Source of the DNA: DTU013 sp964490975
Lineage (GTDB): Bacteria > Bacillota > Clostridia > Acetivibrionales > DTU013
Assembly: GCA_964490975.1 (NCBI GenBank)
Contig: CAZBEQ010000005.1
Span: forward strand, 44,120-108,119
Reading direction: 5' to 3'
Length of the DNA: 64,000 bases
Each line of letters begins with the position of its first letter. Within the stretch, counting starts at the first letter, position 1. Of this stretch, positions 1 to 9,938 are shown piece by piece. A program made the translations under genes and the position numbers. The notes under the pieces were generated by a model that worked only from the letters and a program-made list of their open reading frames with translations, made no database searches and was not told the origin of the DNA.

Positions 1-2098
1 CGGGATCAAAACCATACCCGTCATCGGTCACGCAAAGACTTGCAACTGTGACATCCAGCTGTTCCTCCTCATTTATGTTAAGCTCAAGCACCGCATTTTT
101 TGCGCCCGAGTGTTTGACTATATTGTTCAGCGCCTCCTGGGCAATTCGGTAATAGACTATTTTGACCTCTGCAGGGAGCTTTGCCGTCCCCTTGATGTCC
201 AGTTTTACGGGTATCCTGGCACGTCCGGTGACCGCCTCGCTCAGCTGCTTGAGCAGTTCTTCAAGCGGTGCTTCCATCAGAGTAGCCGGACGCAGTTCAA
301 ACAGCAACGTCCTCATCTCGGCAAGGGCTCCGCGAGTCAACTGTTTGAGCTCATTGAGCCTCTTCATTCCTTCCTCATTGCTGCGCTGCCATATCCGAGG
401 CAGCACCTCAGCAATCAAACTCGCTGAGAATAAAGTCTGGGTCACTGCATCATGCAGATCACGTGCCAATCGGTTGCGTTCCGCGATGACAGCCGTTTCC
501 TCCGCCTGCTTTTTTAGTCTTGTATTATCAATAGCCAGCGCTGCCTGGTCTGCAAATGTCATTGCCAGACTGATATCCTCTCTCATAACAGCGCGGTCTG
601 CAGACATTTCGTCGCGGTTAAAATAGAGAGCGATACCACCATATACCTCATCCTTGCAAACCAATGGAACTGCCATCATGGCATTACAATTACCGTACAT
701 CCACTCGATATGTTTTTTCATTACGGGATGAGCATTCTCCGGCAAAGCTATTTCCAAAATATCCGTTTTAACTGTCGGCCTTCTCTCTATAAATGCTTTC
801 CTCAAAACCTCAGCTCCAACATCAACATCACCGGGTACATTTTCAAAATGCTGTAGCCCATACGATGCTACAAGATTTAGCCCGCCGCTGCCATCCAGCC
901 TGAAAAGTGCGGCGGCATCAGTGCGAAGAAGTCTGGCCGCTTCCCGGATGATGAAGCTGAGGATATCTTCCAGTGACCTGTTTGAATTCAACGCCTTCAG
1001 TATATCCTTCAGGCCTTCGGCCACATGCCTCCTCTGCTCGTTTTCCTGGAGCCTTCTTTTCTCCTCCTGGTATAGTCTTGCATTCTCTATACCGATAACT
1101 GCACTTGGAGCAAACATGTTGAATATTCTTACATCCTCGGAGTCAAACTCACCTTCTGACATACTGAAGGCGGCTATGACACCCACAGGTCTCGATCCTG
1201 CTATTAATGGCACAAGTAAGCAGGTACTCATGGAAGTGGTTTTGATAAGTTCGCATTCCGGCACCTGTTCCAGCTGTGACCTGTTTATAATAACCGATTC
1301 ATGACGGTGCAGGCTTTCCCCCATAGCTGAGTTTCTCAAAGGTATCCTCATTCCTGTCAGACTTCTCATATCTGCCCCTGAATAAACTGATAGTACCAGT
1401 TCTTCAGCATCCACCAGGAAAACCGCCGTCGAGTTGGAATGTGTCAGCCTTTTAGCCTCGCCTGCGATGAGCCTCAGTACGGAGTCAAGATCCAGCCGGC
1501 TGGTTATTGCCTGTTGGATGCTGAATAATGTTTTTACCTCATCTGCCTTTTTGGCTGTCTCATTATACAGGCTGGCATTCATGTATTCAATTGCAGCCTG
1601 ATTCGCAAACGCAGTCCCTAGCTCAACATGATATGTTTTATAGTATCCCGGTTCGGTATGGTCAAGCGCCAATATACCTATGACCTTGTCCTTGAAGACC
1701 ATTGGGATACTCATCCAACACCTTGCGTCGTTGAAGACCGTATCCATATATCCATGCATGTTTTCCCTGAAGATAACAGCCAGTTCACTGTCCGATTTAA
1801 GATCGTCTATAACCACAGGTCTCCCTGCCAACATCATATCCTCGCCCAAAGGCAGTGGATATGAGCTCTCCTGTGAAGGCTTAAGCACCGATCTGTGAGC
1901 GATAACTCTGCCGTGATCACCCTCTGATATAAATATTTTCGCATTAGAATACTCTATTATAGTCCTGAGTTTATCCAGAATGGCTTCAAGGAGCGGCCTG
2001 AGCTCCATCGTAGAGGAAACAAGATTTGATATATCCAGCAGTGTTGTTAAAAGCTTTGAATTATGCTGTAGCACATCCTTGTAGCCTGTATTTTCCAT
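1..2098 (-). CDS. GAF-domain sensor histidine kinase (partial, 3' end beyond window)
   Basis: Leftward gene starting at an ATG at 2098 and still open at base 1, so about 699 residues are visible. The translation shows three successive GAF-like sensor modules (roughly residues 20-165, 190-330 and 360-505), then a dimerisation/phosphoacceptor segment with ARDLHDAVTQTLFS near residue 548, the HisKA_3 type H-box of NarL/LiaS-family kinases. An N-box (QEALNNIVKHSGA) follows near residue 655 and the ATPase G-box begins with DDGYGFDP at the edge. There is no membrane segment, so it is a soluble kinase that probably senses a small ligand or redox state through its GAF domains and phosphorylates a LuxR-type response regulator that should lie to the left. 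Class assignment is firm; ligand and partner are unknown. Confidence 0.9.
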   Translation of the reverse strand, partial: MENTGYKDVLQHNSKLLTTLLDISNLVSSTMELRPLLEAILDKLRTIIEYSNAKIFISEGDHGRVIAHRSVLKPSQESSYPLPLGEDMMLAGRPVVIDDLKSDSELAVIFRENMHGYMDTVFNDARCWMSIPMVFKDKVIGILALDHTEPGYYKTYHVELGTAFANQAAIEYMNASLYNETAKKADEVKTLFSIQQAITSRLDLDSVLRLIAGEAKRLTHSNSTAVFLVDAEELVLSVYSGADMRSLTGMRIPLRNSAMGESLHRHESVIINRSQLEQVPECELIKTTSMSTCLLVPLIAGSRPVGVIAAFSMSEGEFDSEDVRIFNMFAPSAVIGIENARLYQEEKRRLQENEQRRHVAEGLKDILKALNSNRSLEDILSFIIREAARLLRTDAAALFRLDGSGGLNLVASYGLQHFENVPGDVDVGAEVLRKAFIERRPTVKTDILEIALPENAHPVMKKHIEWMYGNCNAMMAVPLVCKDEVYGGIALYFNRDEMSADRAVMREDISLAMTFADQAALAIDNTRLKKQAEETAVIAERNRLARDLHDAVTQTLFSASLIAEVLPRIWQRSNEEGMKRLNELKQLTRGALAEMRTLLFELRPATLMEAPLEELLKQLSEAVTGRARIPVKLDIKGTAKLPAEVKIVYYRIAQEALNNIVKHSGAKNAVLELNINEEEQLDVTVASLCVTDDGYGFDP

Positions 2099-2699
2099 TT
2101 TACTTACCTCTGCGGTATTTCAAAGAGGCTAAAGGCAGCCTCATTATTATCATACCTATCATAATGCTCCTGCAATTACCATAAACTATTTAATTGATTG
2201 TATCCCAAAAAGCTATAAATATCAAGAACCGGTGCACGTATCAACGGTGAAATGAACGGATTTAATAACAATCATGGTTTACACCAATATATTTTGCCAT
2301 ACATCAAGGACTGGTTGACAAAATATCAAGTAGGGTACAATTTGTTCAAAATAACTAAGAGAAAAATTGGTTATCGTAAACCATTTCATGTAATAATGAC
2401 TGAAGTTCCAGATTATGTAGTCTATATATGCACCCTACTTTAAATTTTGTCAGGTCGGTCAGCCAAAACTGCACCCTACCTGAAATTTTGTCAAATCGGT
2501 TGCGGGGTTATCGCTTGCGGGGCAATTCTTTGCGGAGTAGCAGCTAGTGGGGTTATCGGTTTCGGAAATATGGGATCAAGAACCTCGCCGTGACACATTT
2601 CAACATGCAGCAAAATATAATAACATAAGAGCTTATTATGCCGCCGCTGATTTTAGATTGCTCTAAATAAACGGTGGTTCCGAAAGGCAGGTACATTAT
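2099..2699. other. Intergenic region with relic transposon-end-like repeats
   Basis: About 600 bases between divergent genes. No convincing gene: the 63-codon frame at 2252-2443 has no ribosome binding site and spans repeat copies. It holds three copies of a roughly 31-bp motif built around CACCCTAC and AATTTTGTCA, one inverted (2309-2340) and two direct (2429-2460 and 2470-2500), followed by a low-complexity GC-rich stretch with repeated GCGGGG/GTTATCG words (2498-2570). It probably also carries promoters for both flanking genes, which I could not place. Confidence 0.6.
2309..2500. repeat. Three degenerate copies of a 31-bp motif (possible insertion-sequence end relic)
   Basis: Copies at 2309-2340 (inverted), 2429-2460 and 2470-2500 share the words CACCCTAC, a gap, then AATTTTGTCA and a TCGGT-like outer edge. 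A related inverted pair sits at 11669-11691 and 11801-11825. Multiple short repeats at transposon ends are typical of some IS families, but no transposase gene lies between the copies, so this would be a relic. The family cannot be named from these bases alone. Confidence 0.5.
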
Positions 2700-3971
2700 A
2701 TGCAGACTATTTCCCGTGGCTCATCAGGACCTGATGTAAGAGTGGTACAGAGCCTCCTGAATAGAACAGGCTATAACGCAGGCACAGTGGATGGAATTTT
2801 CGGTGACAGGACTTACGCGGCGGTTATAGCTTTCCAGAGAAATAACAGGTTGGTAGCGGACGGAATAGTCGGACCCTCCACATGGACCGTTCTGGATAGA
2901 TTGCTGAGAGGCTATGATATATATACTATCCAGCCTGGTGACACACTTTATAATATAGCACGAAAATATTATACAACCGTAAATGCAATTATTACTGCAA
3001 ATCCCGGCATCGACCCGGACAGGTTAACCGTTGGGCAGCGTCTCACCGTTCCATATGGCATAGATGTAGTTACTCTCGATGTGGTGCCGACATACGAAAT
3101 CGTTCAGAGACAGGTACAGGGTCTGAAAGCAAGATATCCATTTCTTGAAACCGGTTCCATAGGCAAAAGCATCATGGGAAGGGAGCTCTATTATGTAAAA
3201 CTCGGAACAGGCTCCAGGGAAGTTTCATATAATGCGTCACACCACGCAAACGAATACATAACCACACCGGTACTCATGAAATTCATAGAGAATTATGCCA
3301 AAGCTTACTCAACAGGCGGGAGTATCCAAGGTTACAATATACGCGATTTGTTTAATCTCACAAGCATTTATATAATACCGTTGGTAAATCCTGATGGTGT
3401 AGATCTGGTAAATTACTGGCCCAATTATGATAATCCGGCGTTCGTGAACGCTGCTCGCCTTAACAAGACCGGCCTTCCGCTGCCCAGTGTATGGAAGGCC
3501 AATATAAGCGGTGTGGATCTCAATCTCAATTATCCTGCTCAATGGGAAAAAGAAAAGCAAGAGGAGCTGGAACAGGGTATCACAAGCCCAGGCCCAAGGG
3601 ATTATGGCGGAGAAGCCCCGCTTTCAGAGCCCGAATCAAAAGCCATGGTTGAATTTACACGCAAGCATACATTTCGTATCGTGATAGCTTATCATACACA
3701 GGGAGAGGTCATTTATTGGCAGTTCGAAAACTATGCGCCGCCGGTTGCTGAAACAATCGCAAAACAGTTTGCAGCCATTACAGGCTATGCTGTTGAAGCC
3801 GGAGCAGCAGAGGCTGCATACGCCGGTTATAAGGACTGGTTCCTGCAGGAATACCGCAGGCCCGGCTATACAATAGAAGTTGGCAGGGGCATCAATCCGA
3901 TATCCTTCGGTCAGCTGCCAACAATCTACCGTGAAAATGAGGGAGTATTACTTTTAGGGGCTGTAGTTTAG
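2700..3971 (+). CDS. LysM / M14-family peptidoglycan endopeptidase
   Basis: A 423-residue protein with three modules. Residues 5-65 are a PG_binding_1 domain (GPDVRVVQSLLNRTGY, DGIFGDRT). Residues 76-120 are a LysM domain (IQPGDTLYNIARKYYTTVNA). The rest is a zinc carboxypeptidase of family M14 with the HxxE zinc pair in HHANEY near residue 181, a third zinc His in AYHTQGE near 330 and the catalytic Glu in YTIEVGRG near 392. This is the architecture of gamma-D-glutamyl-L-diamino acid endopeptidases that cut spore or cell-wall peptide stems. No signal peptide is visible, so it may act in the mother cell or be released on lysis. It starts at ATG with AAAGGCAGG about 9 bases upstream and converges with the next gene with only 4 bases between stops. 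Confidence 0.9.
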   Translation: MQTISRGSSGPDVRVVQSLLNRTGYNAGTVDGIFGDRTYAAVIAFQRNNRLVADGIVGPSTWTVLDRLLRGYDIYTIQPGDTLYNIARKYYTTVNAIITANPGIDPDRLTVGQRLTVPYGIDVVTLDVVPTYEIVQRQVQGLKARYPFLETGSIGKSIMGRELYYVKLGTGSREVSYNASHHANEYITTPVLMKFIENYAKAYSTGGSIQGYNIRDLFNLTSIYIIPLVNPDGVDLVNYWPNYDNPAFVNAARLNKTGLPLPSVWKANISGVDLNLNYPAQWEKEKQEELEQGITSPGPRDYGGEAPLSEPESKAMVEFTRKHTFRIVIAYHTQGEVIYWQFENYAPPVAETIAKQFAAITGYAVEAGAAEAAYAGYKDWFLQEYRRPGYTIEVGRGINPISFGQLPTIYRENEGVLLLGAVV

Positions 3972-3975
3972 GATA

Positions 3976-5712
3976 TTATGATTGATTTCGTTTCAACTTG
4001 GCTTGTGCATTTTCGGCATACCTTTTGATCTTAAGCGTGGTCGTTTTGATAAAATCATTTTCTCTGATAGTGAACGAGCTGATCCGTTTGTATAATGGCA
4101 TATCCTTATTGGCATTCTTCACGGCATCAGAAATGATTTCTTTGATATCCTCCATGGAAGGAGTATGTTTCTTCAACTTTTCTTTTATTGCTTCTATGTT
4201 AGGTAAAATATGGGCTTTCACAAAGGTTTCCCCTGAATTGTCAGCCTCATAACCGGTCACCATTGATTCAAGCACATAGGGACTTCTATTCAGGTATGTT
4301 TCAACTTCCTCCGGAAATATATTCTTACCGTTTTTAGTAACGATCACGTTCTTCAGTCTGCCGGTAATGAAGTATGCGCCCGAACTGGATTTTCTGCCAA
4401 GATCACCTGTATGTAACCATCCATCCCTGAGAGCCTTCGCAGTTGCTTCTTCGTTTTTGTAATAGCCCAGCATGACCATATCGCCCCGGACGACTATTTC
4501 ACCTATTCCATTTTCATCAGCATTCTCTATTCTAGCCTCGACACCCGGCAGCGGCAATCCAACAGAGGCATTCCCATAAAAGCTGTCCCTCTCGCCGATT
4601 ACAAGAGGTGAACATTCTGTCAGCCCATAGCCCTGAAGCACCCTGATGCCAAATCCGTTCAAGCCGCTGATAACATCAGGAGCAATCGCAGCGGCGCCTG
4701 TAACGATGAGTCTGAGACGCCCACCCAGAGTTTTATGTATGCTTTTGAATAAAGTACGTCCCGCTTCTATCCCGAAAAACCTTAACACAGCCGAGATACA
4801 CAACATTATCCTTACTACCAGCTTCAATCCGGGTTTTTTATTGATCTTGTCCCAAATCTTTTTATACATATTTTCCAGAAGGAGCGGAACGGATACCAGA
4901 ATGGTAGGCCCAACCTCCGCCATATTTTTCTGTATGTATTTTAATCCCTCGTTGAAGGCTATGGCTGCGCCATTATAAATCAGTGTCAGAAAACCGAGCG
5001 TACACTCATATGTATGGTGCAGCGGAAGGATGGACAAAGCCGAATCGTTGCTGCCGACACGTACAGTCATAGAGACGGCCATTACATCTGTACATATGTT
5101 TTTTTGAGATAGCATGGCACCCTTTGCCAGGTCAGTAGTCCCCGAAGTGAAAATGAGAATGCTCATTGCATTTTCGTCGATGTTGTGGCTGCGTGGATCG
5201 AACTGCTGATCAGCTAACAGACTTCTTCCCTTTTCTATTAGTCTTTTCAGGGACAAAAAACCGTCCGCATCCTCATCCATATCCATATTGATGAAATATT
5301 TCACAGAACAATCGGCATTCCTGATGGCTGCAATATCTTTAGCATATTTCCCGGAAAAAATCAAAGCGACGGAATTACTTCTTCTAAGAAGGTTGGCTTT
5401 CTCTTCCAGTGGCAGTTCCTTATCAAGAGGTACTATAACACCTGTATGGCAGGTCACCGCAAGATAGGACATACACCATTCGTACCTGTTCTCGCCTAAA
5501 ACAGCTGTAAAACCACCTTCTAATCCAAGTGAGGCAAGGCCTGCACCAAGGGCATCCACATCTGATTTAAACTGCTTATATGTGATGCTTTTGAAACCTC
5601 CGCTTTCCTTTATCAGGTAAGCCGCTTTCTCCCCAAACAGAGCCGAGCTTTGCTCAAGCAAATCCCTGAAATCATTTATCTGCCTAACACTATAAAGCGG
5701 TTTCGGTTTCAT
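3976..5712 (-). CDS. AMP-forming acyl-CoA synthetase (long-chain fatty acid-CoA ligase type)
   Basis: An ANL-superfamily adenylating enzyme of about 578 residues. The P-loop signature reads TSGTTDLAKGA, with Asp where Gly is usual; YGLTECSP and GWLHTGDLG (ATP binding and hinge region) are intact, and a C-terminal Lys lies in the TTTLKIKRY tail. It should activate a fatty acid as acyl-AMP and transfer it to CoA or to a carrier protein. I place the start at ATG 5712, which has GGGGGGA 7 bases upstream; an ATG at 5727 overlaps that site and is less likely. A methyltransferase gene lies just upstream in the same direction, and they may be co-transcribed. The chain length of the substrate cannot be told. 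Confidence 0.85.
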   Translation of the reverse strand: MKPKPLYSVRQINDFRDLLEQSSALFGEKAAYLIKESGGFKSITYKQFKSDVDALGAGLASLGLEGGFTAVLGENRYEWCMSYLAVTCHTGVIVPLDKELPLEEKANLLRRSNSVALIFSGKYAKDIAAIRNADCSVKYFINMDMDEDADGFLSLKRLIEKGRSLLADQQFDPRSHNIDENAMSILIFTSGTTDLAKGAMLSQKNICTDVMAVSMTVRVGSNDSALSILPLHHTYECTLGFLTLIYNGAAIAFNEGLKYIQKNMAEVGPTILVSVPLLLENMYKKIWDKINKKPGLKLVVRIMLCISAVLRFFGIEAGRTLFKSIHKTLGGRLRLIVTGAAAIAPDVISGLNGFGIRVLQGYGLTECSPLVIGERDSFYGNASVGLPLPGVEARIENADENGIGEIVVRGDMVMLGYYKNEEATAKALRDGWLHTGDLGRKSSSGAYFITGRLKNVIVTKNGKNIFPEEVETYLNRSPYVLESMVTGYEADNSGETFVKAHILPNIEAIKEKLKKHTPSMEDIKEIISDAVKNANKDMPLYKRISSFTIRENDFIKTTTLKIKRYAENAQAKLKRNQS

Positions 5713-5772
5713 ATGGATTCCCCCCATTCAACTATAATTCCCACTACATGTTATCATAATTCTTGAAGTTTA

Positions 5773-6384
5773 TCACAACTTTTGTACTACGACAGTGAAA
5801 TCATTTTTTAGATAAGCTTCTACGAATTCGACCTTTTTCAGCTTGTCAGAGAAAGCATCGAGTATTTCCCTCACTTCATCAGGATGGAAATAAAAATACT
5901 TGTCCTCCCTGTCTGGAGAATCGACATGTAGAAGGTTAAAAACCACATATGAGACTGACAGATCCAAAAAAAGCTCCAGTGCATTTTTCAGGAATTGCCT
6001 GTTATTGCCCAGATTCAGATTAAAAATGCCGGATGTATATACAACATCAAACGAGTTGCTGGTAAAACTGTTGTTTTTAAAGATATCCATACATAGAAAA
6101 TTGCAATCCAGTTTTTTGCTTTTCGCTATAGCTATCATTTTTTCAAGTATATCCACGCCTGTATAGTTGACTTCTATACCCCTGCTGTTTATATATTCCA
6201 GCAGGTTTCCGGTGCCACAGCCTACGTCAAGCAGTCTCCTGCCCCCAAGATCGACGGATGATAACAGCATATCGAAACGCAGATGCTGTGCTTCTTCACT
6301 TTCCCAGCCCAGTATGCCATACTCTGGAAGATCCTTTGATATGTTAATGTCATAATAGGCTTTTATGATATCAAGCTTTTTCAT
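5773..6384 (-). CDS. Class I SAM-dependent methyltransferase
   Basis: A roughly 203-residue Rossmann methyltransferase. Motif I is LLDVGCGTGNLLEYI, the acidic motif II is in VNYTGVDIL, and FDVVYTSGIFNL is the motif IV region. The start is chosen at ATG 6384 because ACGGAG lies 8 bases upstream; an in-frame ATG at 6414 lacks such a site. The protein resembles small-molecule methyltransferases with a Methyltransf_25/31 domain; the substrate is unknown. It lies about 60 bases upstream of the acyl-CoA ligase in the same orientation and is divergent from the RDD-TPR-S41 gene. Confidence 0.85.
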   Translation of the reverse strand: MKKLDIIKAYYDINISKDLPEYGILGWESEEAQHLRFDMLLSSVDLGGRRLLDVGCGTGNLLEYINSRGIEVNYTGVDILEKMIAIAKSKKLDCNFLCMDIFKNNSFTSNSFDVVYTSGIFNLNLGNNRQFLKNALELFLDLSVSYVVFNLLHVDSPDREDKYFYFHPDEVREILDAFSDKLKKVEFVEAYLKNDFTVVVQKL

Positions 6385-6565
6385 TTTCAGCGCTCCGTTT
6401 TTTCTATGCTTCAATCATATTCCAAACAGCAGGCACGGTCAAGGAAATACCTGTCGAAAATCCGCTTTGTGCAAAACATTACAGTCTGATTCTGTTGCTA
6501 TCATTGAAAATATTAGGTAAAATTGGTTTATATAGATATTTTACGTCGATAGGGGTTGCTGAAAA

Positions 6566-9289
6566 ATGCAGTATTATGGTAACAATTATATGTTTGATAA
6601 CGGCAGTGTTCCCAATTACATTGAAGCAAAGCCCTGGCCTAGATTCTGGGCAAGATTGCTGGACTATTTGCTATGTATAACAGCCTTCGGTTTTATATAC
6701 AGCAAGGTGTCCGGCATTGAACTCACTCCCGGCACCAGCCTGTGGCTGAATATTGCCGCTATGGCATGCTGGGTTCCGGTAGAGGCACTGCTGTTGTGCA
6801 TCCTTGGAACAACTCCGGGAAAATGGCTGACTAATATAGTGGTAAGAGATGAATTCGGAAAGAAGCCCGGCTTCGCAAAAGCATTGAAACGAAGCCTGCT
6901 GGTCTGGATCTGCGGTACCTTTGCCGGTATACCGGTGATATCCGTGATTGGCCTTGTAAGTTCATTTATGCATCTGGACCATAACAAGACAACAATATGG
7001 GACAAAAAAGCCGCCTGCAGTGTGACCCATAATTACCAGCAGCCTCTTAAGTCAATCATAGTACTTGCTATAATCAGCGGGATAACAATCTCTCAATACA
7101 TGATGCCAAACCAGAACCTCTTCTCACTTGACGAATGGTACAAATCAATGCTGAGCGTTTATAACGATAATAACGATATTAACGGCTCATACAGCAGTCA
7201 TTCAAAAGCCTCCGCCAAGAATACTGAGGCCGAGGAACTGATGGAAGAAGGTAAATATGATGATGCAGAAAAATTGCTTTCTGAGGCAATGAGACTTAAC
7301 CCAGGAGAAGATGACAGGGATGCGATTTTTAACAACCTGAGCCTGGTATACTATTACAAAGAAGATTACCTTAAATCGCTTGATTATATAGAAAGAGCAC
7401 TTAAGACTGTTCCAAACACATCAGTAGAGTATTCCAACTACGGTAATGTGCTATATTGTCTTGAACGTAATGAGGAAGCAGAAGACGCATACATAAGGTC
7501 TTCACATTTCGATGATGAAACTCCATACTGCCACTACGGATTGGGATTGGTCAATTATAACCGGTATGAATATACAACTGCCCAGAATGAATTTTTAAAA
7601 TATACGAAGATGGAAGAAAATGATGCAGACGGGTGGATCTACCTCGGACTCTCATGCCTTTATGGCGAAAAAGACACTGTAAAAGCAAAGGAGTATCTGG
7701 AAAAAGCTTTGGAGCTTGCTCCGGAATATGCCGATGCAGTTGATGCCATGGCAATTTACTATGATTATACCGGAGCGACAGAAAAAGCAAAAGAGATGTA
7801 CAGCGACGCCCTTTCAAAAAGCCCTGATGATTATGATCTTCTGTGCAAAGCGGCAGAATACCATTACTACAATGGTTCACCCGCAGATGCCATCAAATAT
7901 GCCGATCAGGCAATCTCAAAGAACAATGTGGATTATGATGCCTACAAGATAAAGGCAAATTCATATTTCAGTAACGAAGACAAGCAGAAGGCTGAAGAAA
8001 CAATTGAGGAAATGCTCAGCAAGCATCCCGATGATCCGATAGGGTATGACTTAGCGGGCGATATTCTCTTCGATGCATATGAATACAAGCTGGCAACAGA
8101 GTATTATCAAAAAGCACTTGACAAGAATCCTATGAATATCAATGCGCAGCTGGGTATTATTGGTTCACTCTACCACCGTAAGAGGTACGCAGATTGTCTC
8201 TCTTATGCTCTGGAAGCGCAGAAAAAGTTTAATGATACAAATATACTATGGTATATAGGTGACGCATATTCCGGCCTTAATGATTCGGAAAATGCAATAA
8301 GCTACTACGAAAAGGCCCTGGAGAAGGATCCACAAAATCCAAGTATCATACTGAGCATCGGCTGGGAAAATTTCTATAAATGTGATTTTGTCAAAGCACT
8401 TGAATATGCAAACAAAGCACTTGAGATCGATAGTAGCAGCTATAGCGCAAAAAATCTAAAGGAAACTACAGAAAAACGGCAGGGAAACCTCGCAGAACAG
8501 ATCGGTGAGTTTATTGAGGATAATTATATGTATTTTCGACCGAATGATGAATTCAGCAATGTGAGAGAAAAGCTGAAGGGAAAAGAGCAGCCTTCCACAC
8601 AGGACATTCTCGAGCTATTTGCTAAAGCTTACAAGGAAGGTGATATGTTTTCTTTCGTGCTATATGATGATTATTACAGACAATACGTTGAAATGAGTAC
8701 CGGGAGCACTGTTGAGAGCAAAATAATAGATCATGACATCATATATGCAAAAATCAGCAGTTTCTCTGAAAATACTGCTAATGAGTTCCTTAATGTAATA
8801 GATAATACAGAATCACCCGAAAACAAATATCTTGTCATCGATCTGAGGGGCAACGGCGGAGGAGATACTAACAGTGGCTGCAACATCCTTGATTATCTGC
8901 TTGCGGACTGTGTCATATGCAATCTGATATATAAAGACGGGTATTCGGACTCCTATTATTCGGATGATGAATATATAGAGTTCAAACACATATTTGTGCT
9001 TACGGATGGAAATTCAGCAAGCTGTTCGGAGCTTGTAACGCTAGGTCTTAAAACATATCTTGACAATGTCACTGTAATCGGCGCCAAAACCTTCGGCAAG
9101 GGCGTAGGTCAGATAGGATATGATGATAAGAACAGAAATCTCGCTTTGTTTATTGTGAATCATTTCTGGAATGTACGCGAGATAAACATAATGGATAAGG
9201 GTATCGAGCCCGATGTACCTGTGGAGGGAAGCGGCGACGAGGAGTGCATGAGTGAGGTCCGAAGGCTGATTGCAGGACAGGCAGAATGA
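6566..9289 (+). CDS. RDD membrane domain - TPR array - S41 protease fusion
   Basis: A 907-residue membrane protein. Residues about 17-150 form an RDD domain (AKPWPRFWARLLDYLL, TPGKWLTNI) with several hydrophobic helices, and another membrane helix lies near 160-178. Residues about 210-640 are a long TPR array with repeated A..Y...AL..NP signatures. The C-terminal 170 residues are an S41 (C-terminal processing) peptidase: VIDLRGNGGGDTNSG near 757, the nucleophile in NSASCSELV near 815 and the general-base Lys in FGKGVGQ near 843. No PDZ domain is obvious, so the TPR array may replace it for substrate choice. Start ATG 6566 follows AGGGGTTG. The topology implies a membrane-anchored protease; substrate unknown. 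Confidence 0.85.
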   Translation: MQYYGNNYMFDNGSVPNYIEAKPWPRFWARLLDYLLCITAFGFIYSKVSGIELTPGTSLWLNIAAMACWVPVEALLLCILGTTPGKWLTNIVVRDEFGKKPGFAKALKRSLLVWICGTFAGIPVISVIGLVSSFMHLDHNKTTIWDKKAACSVTHNYQQPLKSIIVLAIISGITISQYMMPNQNLFSLDEWYKSMLSVYNDNNDINGSYSSHSKASAKNTEAEELMEEGKYDDAEKLLSEAMRLNPGEDDRDAIFNNLSLVYYYKEDYLKSLDYIERALKTVPNTSVEYSNYGNVLYCLERNEEAEDAYIRSSHFDDETPYCHYGLGLVNYNRYEYTTAQNEFLKYTKMEENDADGWIYLGLSCLYGEKDTVKAKEYLEKALELAPEYADAVDAMAIYYDYTGATEKAKEMYSDALSKSPDDYDLLCKAAEYHYYNGSPADAIKYADQAISKNNVDYDAYKIKANSYFSNEDKQKAEETIEEMLSKHPDDPIGYDLAGDILFDAYEYKLATEYYQKALDKNPMNINAQLGIIGSLYHRKRYADCLSYALEAQKKFNDTNILWYIGDAYSGLNDSENAISYYEKALEKDPQNPSIILSIGWENFYKCDFVKALEYANKALEIDSSSYSAKNLKETTEKRQGNLAEQIGEFIEDNYMYFRPNDEFSNVREKLKGKEQPSTQDILELFAKAYKEGDMFSFVLYDDYYRQYVEMSTGSTVESKIIDHDIIYAKISSFSENTANEFLNVIDNTESPENKYLVIDLRGNGGGDTNSGCNILDYLLADCVICNLIYKDGYSDSYYSDDEYIEFKHIFVLTDGNSASCSELVTLGLKTYLDNVTVIGAKTFGKGVGQIGYDDKNRNLALFIVNHFWNVREINIMDKGIEPDVPVEGSGDEECMSEVRRLIAGQAE

Positions 9290-9340
9290 TTTTTATGGTA
9301 TTAAAACAAAAAATATGCGTAAGATAAAACGGAGGATGTT

Positions 9341-9916
9341 ATGGATAAAGTAATTTGTGTATATTGCTCTTCAAGCAATTTTATAGACAAAGCTTATTTC
9401 GAAATGGCAGAACAGCTTGGCGAAGCCATTTCCAGCAACAATGACATCATGCTTTTCGGAGGAGGTATACGAGGCCTGATGGGTGCCACCGCCAAAGCCG
9501 TACACCGCCTGGGAGGCAGGGTGATTGGTATAATACCCGAGGCTCTGAACCAGAAGGGTGTCGTTTATGAGACCTGTGACGAACTGGTCGTAACAAAGGA
9601 CATGCGGGAGAGAAAATCCATCATGGATGCCAGGTCAGATGCTTTCATAGCACTGCCGGGCGGCTTCGGGACCCTTGAGGAGCTGCTTGAGATCATTACC
9701 CTCAAGCAGCTGAAGTATCACAACAGGCCCATCGTCATTATGAATATCAACGGTTTCTTTGATCCTATCCTTGGTCAGTTCGGAAAGATCATAGACCAGC
9801 GTTTTGCCAAACAGGAAGCCTCTCAGCTGTACCATATATCCTCTGCTGTGACTGATGCGCTTGACTACATAGATACATACAAGCCAACTGAATTCAAGGA
9901 CAAATGGTTAACTTGA
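9341..9916 (+). CDS. LOG-family protein (TIGR00730 nucleotide phosphoribohydrolase type)
   Basis: A 191-residue Rossmann-like protein with the family hallmarks GGGIRGLMGA, MRERKSIM and PGGFGTLEELLE. Family members cleave nucleoside 5'-monophosphates, in plants and some bacteria releasing cytokinins, and in many bacteria acting on purine nucleotides. The catalytic Arg/Glu set is present. Start ATG has CGGAGG 6 bases upstream. It converges with the next gene with about 22 bases between. Confidence 0.9.
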   Translation: MDKVICVYCSSSNFIDKAYFEMAEQLGEAISSNNDIMLFGGGIRGLMGATAKAVHRLGGRVIGIIPEALNQKGVVYETCDELVVTKDMRERKSIMDARSDAFIALPGGFGTLEELLEIITLKQLKYHNRPIVIMNINGFFDPILGQFGKIIDQRFAKQEASQLYHISSAVTDALDYIDTYKPTEFKDKWLT

Positions 9917-9938
9917 CCAATTTACCTCAGGTTTTAGG

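Noticed and set aside
2252..2443. 63-codon rightward open frame
   Set aside because: No ribosome binding site, and it is built from parts of the repeat copies at 2309-2460.
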